A stretch of DNA of 64,000 bases from Polychytrium aggregatum (taxonomy: Eukaryota > Chytridiomycota > Chytridiomycetes > Polychytriales). The DNA lies in assembly GCF_025602895.1 (NCBI RefSeq), contig NW_026516221.1, positions 620,001 through 684,000 of the forward strand. Direction: 5' to 3'. Positions within the stretch are counted from its first letter, which is position 1; each line of letters starts with the position of its first letter. The position numbers were made by a program, and so were the translations under genes. The notes beneath the pieces were generated by a model. That model was given only the letters and a program-made list of their open reading frames with translations. It was not told where the DNA came from and did no database searches. This document shows positions 55,660 to 64,000 of this stretch, piece after piece.

Positions 55660-56010
55660 CGTCACGACCCAATACAGCACCTTTGAATTCCGAACCGCTT
55701 TGCTGGAATCCAACTCACTGATTCGAAGCCCGTGCAAGGTTGCCCCCAGCTTCAGTGTGTCCAAGAGCACCATCCATCGCTTGCTTTCAGAGATCAGAGC
55801 AGCGACCTACAAACGGGTCGCTCACCATCGGCCCAGACTCTCCTCCAACAATCCTAGAGCTGATTTAGCCTGGTCGAGTCTGGTTGGATGATCCAGTGTC
55901 TGATCGAGTCCACTCTTCAGAGGAAGATGTCTCTGTCACTCAGCCACGCCGCCTTCCGGCGAGCAGGGCTCCCTCACCAGAGGGCACTGAGCCTCTACAA
56001 GCCCAAGCAG
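55660..56010 (+). pseudogene. Tc1/IS630-like transposase N-terminal remnant
   Basis: In two broken frames the plus strand encodes FEFRTALLESNSLI, FSVSKSTIHR and LQRKMSLSLSHAAFRRAGLP, parallel to DFRTAALRCYALIH, FSVSKSTIHR and LQRKVSLSLCHTAIHRAGLS in the transposase at 60092-61019. It is a more diverged relative, interrupted by stop codons and cut off near 56010 where the LINE fragment begins. Confidence 0.85.
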
Positions 56011-57190
56011 ATGGCCACAGTTCATCGAGACGAAGATGCCTGCGACTCCCATGAACTGCTCCCAGAGTCTGTACATTCCATGCGAATGTCTGGGGAAGGC
56101 ACCGAGGGTCCATCTTACCATCATGTTGTGATAGTATCGATCTCTCTTGGGCCCTCGCTCGGCCCACAGTCCCGACATGGTCGTCGTCACGGTGCGGGCC
56201 GAGGTCAGTTCCTTTGACCTGTCGAAGCCTTGCGCGTCCTCGATGTGAATCTGCAGCTTGACTGGTGGTCCTGGGAGCTGGTAGTAGCCGTTCCTGAACA
56301 GCTCCTTCATCGGGTAGTCCGGCTGGCACTGCTCCTTCAGCACGATCAGCTGTCGCCAGTACTCATCGAGGTAGAACTGGGAGCCGAGGGATGCATCCAT
56401 CAGGCTGGGCTGGGTGCGGAAGTATCTCAACACCAGCGAGACCATCTTGTCGTTGTGGTCCAGACGGTCTTCCCAGACGGCTCGGTTCTGGAGGGCCAGT
56501 TGCTTGAGGCGGTTGGGCAGGGTGATGAGTCCGCATCCGAGATGCATCGCTCCGTAGGACGTGTTCCGCACCACTCTGAAGAGTCGGGTCAGACAGTGCA
56601 TCTGTGCTCGTCTGAGTATCACGGCTTGCTGCTTCGTGAGCACTTCGAGGGTCAGTCCATACTCGAGCATGGGCCGAACGAAGGTCTTGAACACCCTCGT
56701 CACCGTCTTGGCGAGTATCAGCCCAGGCTCATTCCGTGCTTCACCAGCTTGTCGGCGGCACCTCTAGCCTTGTGGGTGAGGTTCTGGATCTGGCGGTCCA
56801 TCCTGAAGCCGTTGATGTCGACGATGGCTCCGAGATACCGGAACTCCTTGGCGACTGGCAGCTCCTTGCCGTATAGGTGCACCTTGGCATCCTTCTCTGG
56901 GTGCTGTTCGGTGAACATCACCTCGCACTTCGGGGGCGAGAACTGGTATCGATTCTCGATGCTGTGGGCCTCGCAGATGTCGAGGAGGCGCTGGGTCTGG
57001 TTGGGGCGGCAGATGAGCACCCCATCGTCGGCAAACCACAGGGAGTTGACCTGAACAGCCCGTCCTCGGGTGGTGGTTAGGGTCGTTCCACCGTCTGCCC
57101 GGAGTTTCCCAGGGAGGTCGTCGATGAACACGCTGAACATCAGCGGGCTCAGGACCGATCCTTGGATCAGTCCCTTCTGCAGCCACTATC
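55936..57190 (-). mobile_element. 5'-truncated LINE (non-LTR) reverse transcriptase fragment
   Basis: The minus strand encodes the middle and end of a LINE reverse transcriptase: WLQKGLIQGSVLSPLMFSVF, then the catalytic box LWFADDGVLI, KEFRYLGAIVD (post-palm), and after a frameshift near 56710 the thumb region VFKTFVRPMLEYGL and beyond. RT motifs before QG and any endonuclease are missing upstream of 57190. Last codons overlap the antisense of the transposase remnant, so the true 3' junction is near 56015. The copy is dead. Confidence 0.88.
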
Positions 57191-57489
57191 CGCGATGCCT
57201 GTCAACGTCCAGCATCGGGAGTGCCATGTTGGCGAGAGGCATTCCCATCACCCGACAAGCCGATCCGCTCAATCGCATTGCCAGCACACGGGTTGACAGT
57301 TGTATTCCCCTCGCTGCGCCGACAAGGGACTTGCATCAGCAAGTGTCACCAGGTCGTCCGAAAGGGCAGGAGAAGGCGACCCAGCAACCGGATCGGGTGG
57401 TACGGCGCGGGTGGCCACCAACGCCTTTCCGCCTGGCCAACAAGGGCTGCTTGGCTGTGCAAGCAGACACGGTGGATCAATGGATCCAG
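57191..57489. other. Unassigned sequence between LINE and Fanzor element
   Basis: About 300 bp with no recognised domain, bounded by the LINE truncation point and the TA target site of the Fanzor element at 57490-57491. Confidence 0.6.
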
Positions 57490-57491
57490 TA

Positions 57492-57517
57492 CACTGTATT
57501 CAGAAAAAAACGGGACA
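57492..57517 (+). repeat. Left terminal inverted repeat
   Basis: Begins CACTGTATTC after TA and contains AAAAAACGGGACA. It pairs with the reverse complement of 61078-61103. Confidence 0.85.
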
Positions 57518-57589
57518 ATATAGCCGTTTCCATGAACATGTAGTATGTGCTGTGCTTGCGTCAAGCAAAGCCACAAGAAATAAAACAGA

Positions 57590-59962
57590 TCACTTTGGCA
57601 GCCTCCGAGTGAAGACCGCCGGTCGCTCTCCGATCTCCACAATCGACCTGCATACTGTGATCATGTTGCGCGCCGCATTGACGTCGCGATTCCACACTGT
57701 CCGGCAGCTGGGATTCTTGCAGCTCCTGACAAAGTGGGAATTCGCAACGCTGGGCGCATCGAGTCCTTCCAACCGAACTGGCTCCAGGCACTTGGAGCAC
57801 ACCTGCGAGGTGTTGAACTCGTTCGTCGAGGCCACCTTGACGCTTCCATGATGGTGATTGGGACGGCGTCGGTGGTGCTCGAATTGCTCAAAGTACCGAG
57901 CAAACCGCTGCCTCCGAGGGCTGGATGCATAGCCCTTGCCTTGTCGCCATGACGCATTGCCAAAGGCGATCACCACATCGGTCCGTATCGGGGCGTGCTT
58001 CAGGACGGCCTTGCACATCCTGTCGACGGCCACTTGGCGTCTCTTGTGGCCCGTGAAGCGACGGTGACGGGCCTTCTTGCCAAGGTGGAAGTCGAGCTGC
58101 ACTCGCAGCTCCGGTCGCAGGACATGGGTGAGATGGACCTTGAAGGCCTCCGAGGACGACACCTTGGGCGAGGGGGTGGTCGACATCCAGGTCTCGATGC
58201 TGAGTCGATACTTCATGATATTGTGCCACTTGGTGTTGGACGTATGGCCACACATTTGCTGATAGTGGGCATTGGAGAATGAGACCATCTCGTCTTGGTG
58301 GCCCGGTGCTTGGATGACCGCCGTGAAGATGGAGCCGACTCCAGGATCGATGCCAATCCAAGTGGTGCGGTTGGGGTCTGGGTCGCCGATGTGGGTCTGG
58401 ATGCGCTGCTCGGCGGTCGGAGGAGGCTCGATGGTCTCGGTGTGATCGGTTCGAGGCAGAAACTTGACGAGACCGATGGTGCATCCAATGCCATCGGTGC
58501 TGATCTCGTAGTTGAAGAGCTTCTTGTCCCTGACTCGCTCTTGGAAGAGGGAACTACGCAGCTTGAAGCAACTGCGCCAGAGACGATCCTGGTTGTTGAC
58601 ACCGTCCTCACCTTCATCCTTGAGCTTGTCCCTGGTGAGTCCAAGGCGCTTCTTTGGACCCAGGAGCTCCCAGAGAGTGACGGTGTCAATCTTGACATAC
58701 TTGGCCTTGGCTGTGCACAGAGGAACCATCGTGCACACGGCCGGAGGAGTGTCAAGAGCGAGCTGCTTGAGTGCCCACTTGATCCTGGCGGCCAGCTTGT
58801 TGATCTTGGACTTGGTGGTGCCGAGCTCAGACTTGGCCGTGGTGAACCTCTTGTCGTCGGAGGAAATGCCTCGGGCAGTGAGCTTGTCCAGCTTAGCCTG
58901 GCGCTGCAGCTCGGTGACTCGGAGGGCGGGCATGTCACAGTCGATCCACTTGTGGACATTGTCGACCATCTTGTCTCGGGCGAGGATTCTCACATGGTGT
59001 GAGAGGCGATGGAGGGCCCGGAAGTGGTCCTGGTCGTTGCTGTACCGAAACTCGTCCAGGATGTGGCCAAACTCGGGATATAGGAACTCGAGATCGGCCT
59101 TGGGTGGAGTCTGCCCTGGTTTCTCGAAGAGCTCGAGACAGGCCTCGATGGCTTCGTGCTTGTGCTTGTTGGCTGGGAAGACGGCAGCGCAGAAGCGGCG
59201 AAGGAGTCGCCAGTAGGCCAGGTCGAGATGGGTGGTGCAGTTGGTGGCATAGGCATTGACAGCGAGAGTGAGAAGCTGACTGTGAGCACCATCAGGCAGA
59301 CGAGGGGCCGGAGGCAGGTCTGCGTGCCGAGTGGTCTGGTAGTCGCGAAAGGAAGCGACCAGATGCTCGTTGTACTGCTCGATGTCCCCGGTCGGGGAGA
59401 GGGCACCGTCCTGGACGATCCTAAAGCACTGGCGGATGAATGCAGGGGTGGCCCTGGAGATGACGGGGACGGGAAGATCCTGCTCGATGCACCGGAGGAT
59501 GTGCAGGTTGAGCAGCCTGGATGCCTCGAACTGGATCTGGGTCATGGCCTCGACGGTGGTCTGGATCTTGTCGCGGAGAGCGGGATTGAGACAACAGCCA
59601 TCCATCGTCTGCTTGAAGCAGCTGAACTGAGGGGCGGATGACCTTCCATCCACGAGTGGGACGACAGAACTCTTGAGGGGCCGGTATTTGGGACACTTGC
59701 TGGTGTTGCAACGTTCGTGATCGGTGCCATCGCACTGGCGACATCGCTTGCCGGTACTCGAGGAAGTAGATGGACCAGGCTCGGTGGGATCGACATCCAT
59801 TGGATCTGCAGAAGCAGTGGTGGTGAGCAACGGAGCAACAGACGACCAAGCATGCGTGGGGTCAGAATACGAACCAGAGACAGGCTCCGACTGTGACTTG
59901 GCTTTCTTGGGCCTGGGTGGCCGAGGCTGGCCATCACCGGTACCCTTGCGCTTCGGAGGCAT
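57590..59962 (-). CDS. Fanzor (eukaryotic TnpB-like RNA-guided nuclease)
   Basis: An uninterrupted 790-aa ORF. The N-terminus is a bipartite NLS-like stretch (PPKRKGTGDGQPRPPRPKKAK), followed by a Cys/His knuckle (~74-91, CRQCDGTDHERCNTSKC). A large helical region follows, with a basic segment (~384-398). The RuvC-I Asp is D539 (TWIGIDPGVGSIFTAV). The canonical RuvC-II position reads DVVIAFGNASW without Glu; instead E715 lies in TNEFNTSQVCSKC, matching the rearranged glutamate reported for Fanzors. Zinc ribbon C722, C725, C748, C753; RuvC-III D760 in NRDVNAARN. All three acids and four cysteines are present, so it may be active. Related Fanzors cut DNA with a guide RNA from the element end near the 3' end of the gene, here expected around 57492-57700 and reading into flanking DNA. 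Confidence 0.93.
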   Translation of the reverse strand: MPPKRKGTGDGQPRPPRPKKAKSQSEPVSGSYSDPTHAWSSVAPLLTTTASADPMDVDPTEPGPSTSSSTGKRCRQCDGTDHERCNTSKCPKYRPLKSSVVPLVDGRSSAPQFSCFKQTMDGCCLNPALRDKIQTTVEAMTQIQFEASRLLNLHILRCIEQDLPVPVISRATPAFIRQCFRIVQDGALSPTGDIEQYNEHLVASFRDYQTTRHADLPPAPRLPDGAHSQLLTLAVNAYATNCTTHLDLAYWRLLRRFCAAVFPANKHKHEAIEACLELFEKPGQTPPKADLEFLYPEFGHILDEFRYSNDQDHFRALHRLSHHVRILARDKMVDNVHKWIDCDMPALRVTELQRQAKLDKLTARGISSDDKRFTTAKSELGTTKSKINKLAARIKWALKQLALDTPPAVCTMVPLCTAKAKYVKIDTVTLWELLGPKKRLGLTRDKLKDEGEDGVNNQDRLWRSCFKLRSSLFQERVRDKKLFNYEISTDGIGCTIGLVKFLPRTDHTETIEPPPTAEQRIQTHIGDPDPNRTTWIGIDPGVGSIFTAVIQAPGHQDEMVSFSNAHYQQMCGHTSNTKWHNIMKYRLSIETWMSTTPSPKVSSSEAFKVHLTHVLRPELRVQLDFHLGKKARHRRFTGHKRRQVAVDRMCKAVLKHAPIRTDVVIAFGNASWRQGKGYASSPRRQRFARYFEQFEHHRRRPNHHHGSVKVASTNEFNTSQVCSKCLEPVRLEGLDAPSVANSHFVRSCKNPSCRTVWNRDVNAARNMITVCRSIVEIGERPAVFTRRLPK

Positions 59963-60090
59963 GGGGACAGAGGATGCTGGATGCCTGCCAGTGGTACTGG
60001 TCAGAGCAGAGACTTTTTTTATCGTACAATGGCGCGATGATCAGATCAAGGCGAGATGAGGGAAGAAAGCAGCAGGACGAAGGTGCGGCA

Positions 60091-60096
60091 TTTATA
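60091..60096 (-). promoter_or_regulatory. TATAAA box of the Fanzor gene
   Basis: TATAAA on the minus strand starts 129-134 bp upstream of the Fanzor ATG. It overlaps the stop codon of the upstream transposase frame (GTATAA at 60092-60097). Confidence 0.55.
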
Positions 60097-61019
60097 CCCG
60101 AGAGCAGGAGCCCGTCTGTGCGGGCTGGTTGGGGAAGCGACCCTGTTCAAAAATCGCCGAGAGGCTCAAGACAGGGATGTGAGCGTGAAAATGGCGGTGT
60201 GATCGGGGTGGCTCGACCCAGGATTGGAGGGACTCAACCCCAAAGAAGTTCTCGATGGGATTGAAGTCGGGCGAGGCAGGTGGGGTGTAGATCAGTGACC
60301 ATCCACGGCGATCGATGCAGTCCAGGACAGGCATTGTCTTGTGCATGCTGACATTGTCCCATCACAATCACAGAGTCGTCTGGGAAGGTCGCTCGCTCAA
60401 AGAACTCGACCATCGAGTGTGTCTTGAATGATGTGGGGATGTACATGCGATGCAGCACACCAGAGTGGTTGATGGCAAATGCCACCGAGACAGACTTGTG
60501 TTTCATGTGATTGCGCTGGCGAAGCGGAGCACCCTTCGGTGAGTACCCGTAGAGAGGGAAAATGGATCTCCTGATCCCTGTCTCGTCGACAAAAACGAAT
60601 CGTCGTGGGTCGATGGAACGGGTCTCGTCCCTGAACTGTGCCACTCGCTCATCCAGTCGCTTGGACTTGTAGAGGTGTGTTGCCCTCTTGTGAGAGAGAC
60701 CTGCTCGGTGGATGGCAGTGTGGCAGAGTGAGAGTGATACTTTCCTCTGGAGGATGGACTCGAGCTTGCACCGCAGCACAGGACCAGTCTGGAACGGGTC
60801 CTGTTCAATCAGGGTGCGAATGACTGGACATGCCTGCTCGAAGAAAGTGGATCTGCGAGCTGGGACCCGGGATGGGTCATCCAGCTTGCATCCTCGGTGC
60901 CATCGATGGATAGTGCTCTTGGACACACTGAATATGGAGGCGACCTTACGCAGGCTATGGATGAGGGCGTAGCATCGCAATGCGGCGGTGCGAAAGTCGG
61001 ATGTGTGGCGAATGGTCAT
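60092..61019 (-). pseudogene. Tc1/mariner (DD34E) transposase, broken by a 1-bp insertion
   Basis: The gene would encode ~308 aa. N-terminal HTH (KVASIFSVSKSTIHRWH), second HTH-like segment, then the DDE_3 catalytic domain: first Asp in FVFVDETGIRR, second Asp in MDNVSMHK, and Glu in SPDFNPIENFFG, with 34 residues between the last two. The frame is broken in a GGG run at 60358-60360: an extra G changes the second catalytic Asp codon and shifts into another frame that ends at 60234, while the correct frame continues to 60092. The remainder looks intact, so inactivation is recent, or the base is a sequencing error. A matching N-terminal fragment occurs at 1186-1309. Confidence 0.9.
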
Positions 61020-61077
61020 GGCCAGCGCGCGATAACATTGGGTAACAAAATATTCGATGAATGGTCAAAAACCCGGG

Positions 61078-61103
61078 TGTCCCGTTTTTTATTGGATTGC
61101 CTG
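61078..61103 (-). repeat. Right terminal inverted repeat
   Basis: TGTCCCGTTTTTTATTGGAT followed by TGCCTG and TA. The same terminus is found at 1368-1393 in the deleted copy. Confidence 0.88.
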
Positions 61104-61260
61104 TAATGCTGTCTGTCCAGCCTCGTGCTGGGAGGATGCCCTGGCAATCCAACCCAAGCCCGGCGGCAGAGAAGACGACCAGCCATAAAACGCCCTCCCC
61201 GTCCCCATCCCCCGTCGTCAGCAGTCCCGCTCCCGTCGCTCCTGTCGAGACCATTCCGAG

Positions 61261-64000
61261 ATGGCCCTCCGGTCTCTCCTGTGCTGTTTCTCGTCCCAGG
61301 ACGAGGATGCTCCTGATGTCGTGGCCTTCAAGGCTCGCATCGCCGAGGAGCGCAGACAGGCGGTCATGCCCAGAATCGAGCCCAAGTCTGCTGCGCCTGT
61401 CGATCCCTTCGATCCTTGGGCTCATCCGGTCGAAGCCTTCATCCGGATGGCCCGCGACGAGCCCGACGCCCTCTGCATCAACACCTACGAGAGCGGCGAG
61501 TCCGTGCGCTACTCATACCGCGATGTGTGGAAACGAGCGTTTTCGATCGCACAGGCTCTCAAGGCGCTTCCTGGCTGGAACGACGATGGCCACGATGCCA
61601 TCGGCACCTTCTGTGAAGGCGAGGCGCACTGGGTGATCTTCTCGCTCGCCGTGTGGATGCTGGGCAAGTGAGTATCGGACCAGATGCTGTGACCTGATCT
61701 GTCAGATGCGCGGCCCTGGCTGTGGATTGCACTGCCACCAGTCCAGCCCAGTCCAAGGGCGGAAGCGATGGCCACGGTTGACTCACCCATGCATCCACCG
61801 ACAGGAAAACCCTCAACTTTGGCCTCAACTGGCCGTCGTCCACTCGCAAGGCTCTGTGTGCGAGGTGCGCCAGTAGCATCCATGATTCAAGGAGGCAGTC
61901 CGATTGTGGATGGAGTCGACAGAGTCAGGGACTGAGTGACTAACCCACCATCGGCCACCGGTCCCCCGATCGCGCTGGCAAACAGGCACTCGGTCAAGTA
62001 CATCTTCTTTCATCTTGTCAAGCCCGGCCGGACGGATGGTGTTGTTTTTATCGACGACTCCGCCTTCCCGACACTCGACGAGGTCCCTGCTCCATCTCTC
62101 GATGTCTGTGAGCCTCTCGACGACTTTATAGGCTATCAGTGCACCTCGGGCACCACAGGTACGGCTGTCAGCAAGATGGTGCCATAACACACTCGTCCCT
62201 CATCATTCGGCAACTGACGCTGTATCCCTTGGCTGTCGCTCCCATCCCATCGACCAGGTGTGCCCAAATCGTAAGTGAGGCCTACTCTCAGTGCTTTGGC
62301 AACCCAGCCGATTCGAGCATCCTGACATCATACTCTTCGGCCTTCTATCGCCATATCGTATCTGCTGCAGGTTCAAATTCTCTCACACTGGCCTGCCTGT
62401 GATTCGTGGAACAATCGGCGAGCCGTATCGAAGCATCGGTCTCATACTGGTAGGTCATCTTACGCCCAAAATGTTGCTGAGCCCACAACACCACCTCGCG
62501 CTGATGGCTGTCCGTCCGACTCCAGGCGCCGTCCTTTTCGGGATCGTTGGTATATTTCATCGGCACTTTCAACGCCAGAGGGTCGATCTGGCTCCCAAGA
62601 GCAACCCCAAACACTGTCGAGCGAACCAAGAGCATCATCAAGCTGTTTGAGGATGGATTGCAGTTCGTGGTGATGGTAAGCAGCAGTCTGTGCTGATGGC
62701 AAGCAGTCCTCCCACATTCGGTGTGAAAAACGATGCGGCCCTAACCTCAACCATTCATCGTATCTGCAAGACCCCATCGCTGATGAAGATGGTGGTCGAC
62801 ATAGCAGTCTCCCTGAATCCAAATGCAAAGTGGGATGCAGCCAAGCGGGTTGTCCTGGGTTCCGAAATGGTTTCTCCGACCGTGGTCTTCCGGGCCCGGA
62901 AGATTTGCGTAAATGCCGAGTTCCAGTGTGTTTATGGGTCCAGCGAGGTAAGATTCCCGGCGAGGCGTTGTCTGAATGTGCTGGCTCGTTTGAATGTGCT
63001 GGCTCGTTTGATCGGCAGCTGATAAGGTTCGCTCTCCAGACTGCCCTTATCGGAGCATTGTCCTTCTTCAAGCTCCCGGCCAGCGACCCTGTCACCCCAG
63101 CCAAGTTGACCTACAAGCTGGAGAAGCCCGGTATTCGCTGTCTCCTCTTTGACGAGGAGGGCAACATTCTTGATCGACGCAAGACCGACGAAGGCATCCT
63201 TGTCTTTGCTGTTGACAAAGACCATCCCATCAAGGACCACCCGAGCTTTGTCAATGCCGATCCAAACGACAAGCTGACCACGTTTGGCTTCCTGCCCGAT
63301 GGCTCGCCCCGCGTCTGTACCATGGACTGGGTCGAGATGAAGAGCGACAAGGAGTTTGTCGTCGTCGGAAGGTGGGTGGCCTCCGCCGATTAGTGTGCGG
63401 GATTCACCCCTGATCGACTTGCTCGATTGCTCATCCCATGCACCAAACTCCACTCCGTGCTGCACCCACCAGGTTTGACCAGAAGGTCAAGGTCAACGGC
63501 GTCTATGTCGATCTGAACTACCTCGAGCGAATCGTCATCGAGCGTTTCCCGGATGTATTCGTCGAGTGCCTGTTTGTCCAGACATACGAGAAGCGGATCG
63601 TCATGCTCTACCTCCCCGTGAAAAAGGACCCCATCCAGCCGTCCCCGAGCGACGCCCTCCTCATGGTCGAGGAGCTCTTCATCGTCAAGAACGTTGCAAA
63701 GTTCCCGATCCACAACTGCTTCTACATGGACCATGTTCCACTCAACGACTCTGGCAAGCGCAATCTCAAGGTCATCAAGCGCATGGCTGAGAACTCGGAT
63801 CTGTATGGCAAATGCATCGTCTACCCCATGATCGCTGTCGACGACACGCTCGTCTCCCGCACCGCCCTCCAGATTGCCAACATCGGAAGCAGTCTCCTGG
63901 AGACCGATCTGCTCGTGGGCCGCAACTACTACATTGCGGGTGCCACCTTTGACTCGCTCAGCGTCGCCCGCTTTGCGCTGGCCATCAAGGAGGAGTTTGG
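61261..64000 (+). CDS. NRPS-like adenylating enzyme, 5' part (runs off window)
   Basis: Adenylate-forming enzyme. Supported exons: 61261-61667, 61805-61864, 61986-62158, a 13-nt micro-exon 62258-62270, ~62372 onward, then exons around 62580-62674, ~62700-62948, ~63035-63374 and 63473 to the edge. Motifs: opening segment VRYSYRDVWKRAFSIAQALK; core phosphate-binding loop built across the micro-exon as TSGTTG then VPKS; VLGSEMVSPTVV and CVYGSSE (A5-like); GFLPDGSPRVCTMDW and VVVGRFDQKVKVNGVYVDL (A7-A8-like); LNDSGKRNLKVIKR (A10-like Lys). Near the edge GATFDSLSVARFALAIKEEFG resembles a carrier-protein phosphopantetheine site (x-D-S-L). So the order is A-T and more lies beyond. Substrate is unknown; an alpha-aminoadipate-reductase-like or NRPS-like reductase is possible. 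Confidence 0.78.

Larger units (their letters stand above)
57492..61103 (-). mobile_element. Tc1/mariner-type transposon carrying a Fanzor nuclease gene
   Basis: A 3,612-bp unit bounded by TA dinucleotides (57490-57491 and 61104-61105) and by terminal inverted repeats that share CA at the tip and an inner AAAAAACGGGACA core. Both genes are on the minus strand: transposase first (61019-60092, broken by one base), then Fanzor (59962-57590, intact). The intergenic space is 129 bp. Flanking TA duplication, tips starting CA and a DD34E transposase are standard for Tc1/mariner. Fanzor1-type proteins have been reported inside several eukaryotic transposon classes including mariner-like ones, so the association is known, but this copy shows both genes with both ends. 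Confidence 0.9.

Noticed and set aside
1-64000. tRNA, rRNA or organelle DNA
   Set aside because: I saw no cloverleaf-like or rRNA-like conserved segments by eye; a tRNAscan or Infernal run would be needed to exclude small RNA genes.

Overview
The window is eukaryotic nuclear DNA, most likely from an early-diverging zoosporic (chytrid-like) fungus. The evidence is GC-rich genes with many short GT-AG introns (and at least two GC-AG introns), a complete fungal-type protein kinase C with HR1-HR1-C2-C1-C1-kinase architecture, a fungal GATA factor, PAM18, and NLR-like proteins carrying TIR domains. Species is not determinable from the sequence alone. No bacterial features (operons, Shine-Dalgarno sites, CRISPR) were found.

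Layout. 1-1.4 kb: end of a membrane protein, then a 642-bp internally deleted transposon that keeps the 3' end of a Fanzor gene. 1.8-6.6 kb: an ABCA-type half transporter whose three consecutive NBD introns are filled by three different minisatellites. 7.8-13.1 kb: a PH-domain protein and an H15-like winged-helix protein with E/Q-rich repeats. 14.0-18.6 kb: two tandem coiled-coil genes sharing a HAP1_N/CC1-box-like motif (dynein-adaptor-like). 20.6-25.7 kb: a perilipin-like repeat protein, PAM18, a single-pass membrane protein and an orphan. 26.7-27.5 kb: a stand-alone CaMKII association-domain protein (minus strand). 29.2-30.4 kb: a GATA zinc-finger factor. 32.4-37.9 kb: a seven-exon NLR on the minus strand (hydrophobic N-terminus-SAM-TIR-NACHT-WD40). 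38.4-41.7 kb: a small coiled-coil protein and a SRPBCC/START-like membrane protein. 43.2-49.7 kb: PKC1 in ten exons. 50.7-55.5 kb: a head-to-head pair, a Sel1-repeat protein and a TIR-NB-ARC-TPR protein, both ending in CaaX-like motifs. 55.6-61.1 kb: nested mobile DNA, namely a Tc1-like transposase remnant, a LINE reverse-transcriptase fragment, and a 3,612-bp Tc1/mariner-type element with TIRs, TA target duplication, a frameshifted DD34E transposase and an intact 790-aa Fanzor (eukaryotic TnpB-like RNA-guided nuclease). 61.3-64.0 kb: the 5' part of an NRPS-like adenylating enzyme running off the window.

For most multi-exon genes I checked exon junctions by splice consensus and reading phase; where that failed it is stated. 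The most unusual content is the Fanzor element with its deleted relative, the SAM-TIR-NACHT-WD40 protein, and the divergent Sel1-repeat/TIR-NLR pair with possible lipid anchors. The two TIR-NLR loci lie 15 kb apart and may be innate-immunity or self/non-self recognition genes; that role is inference.
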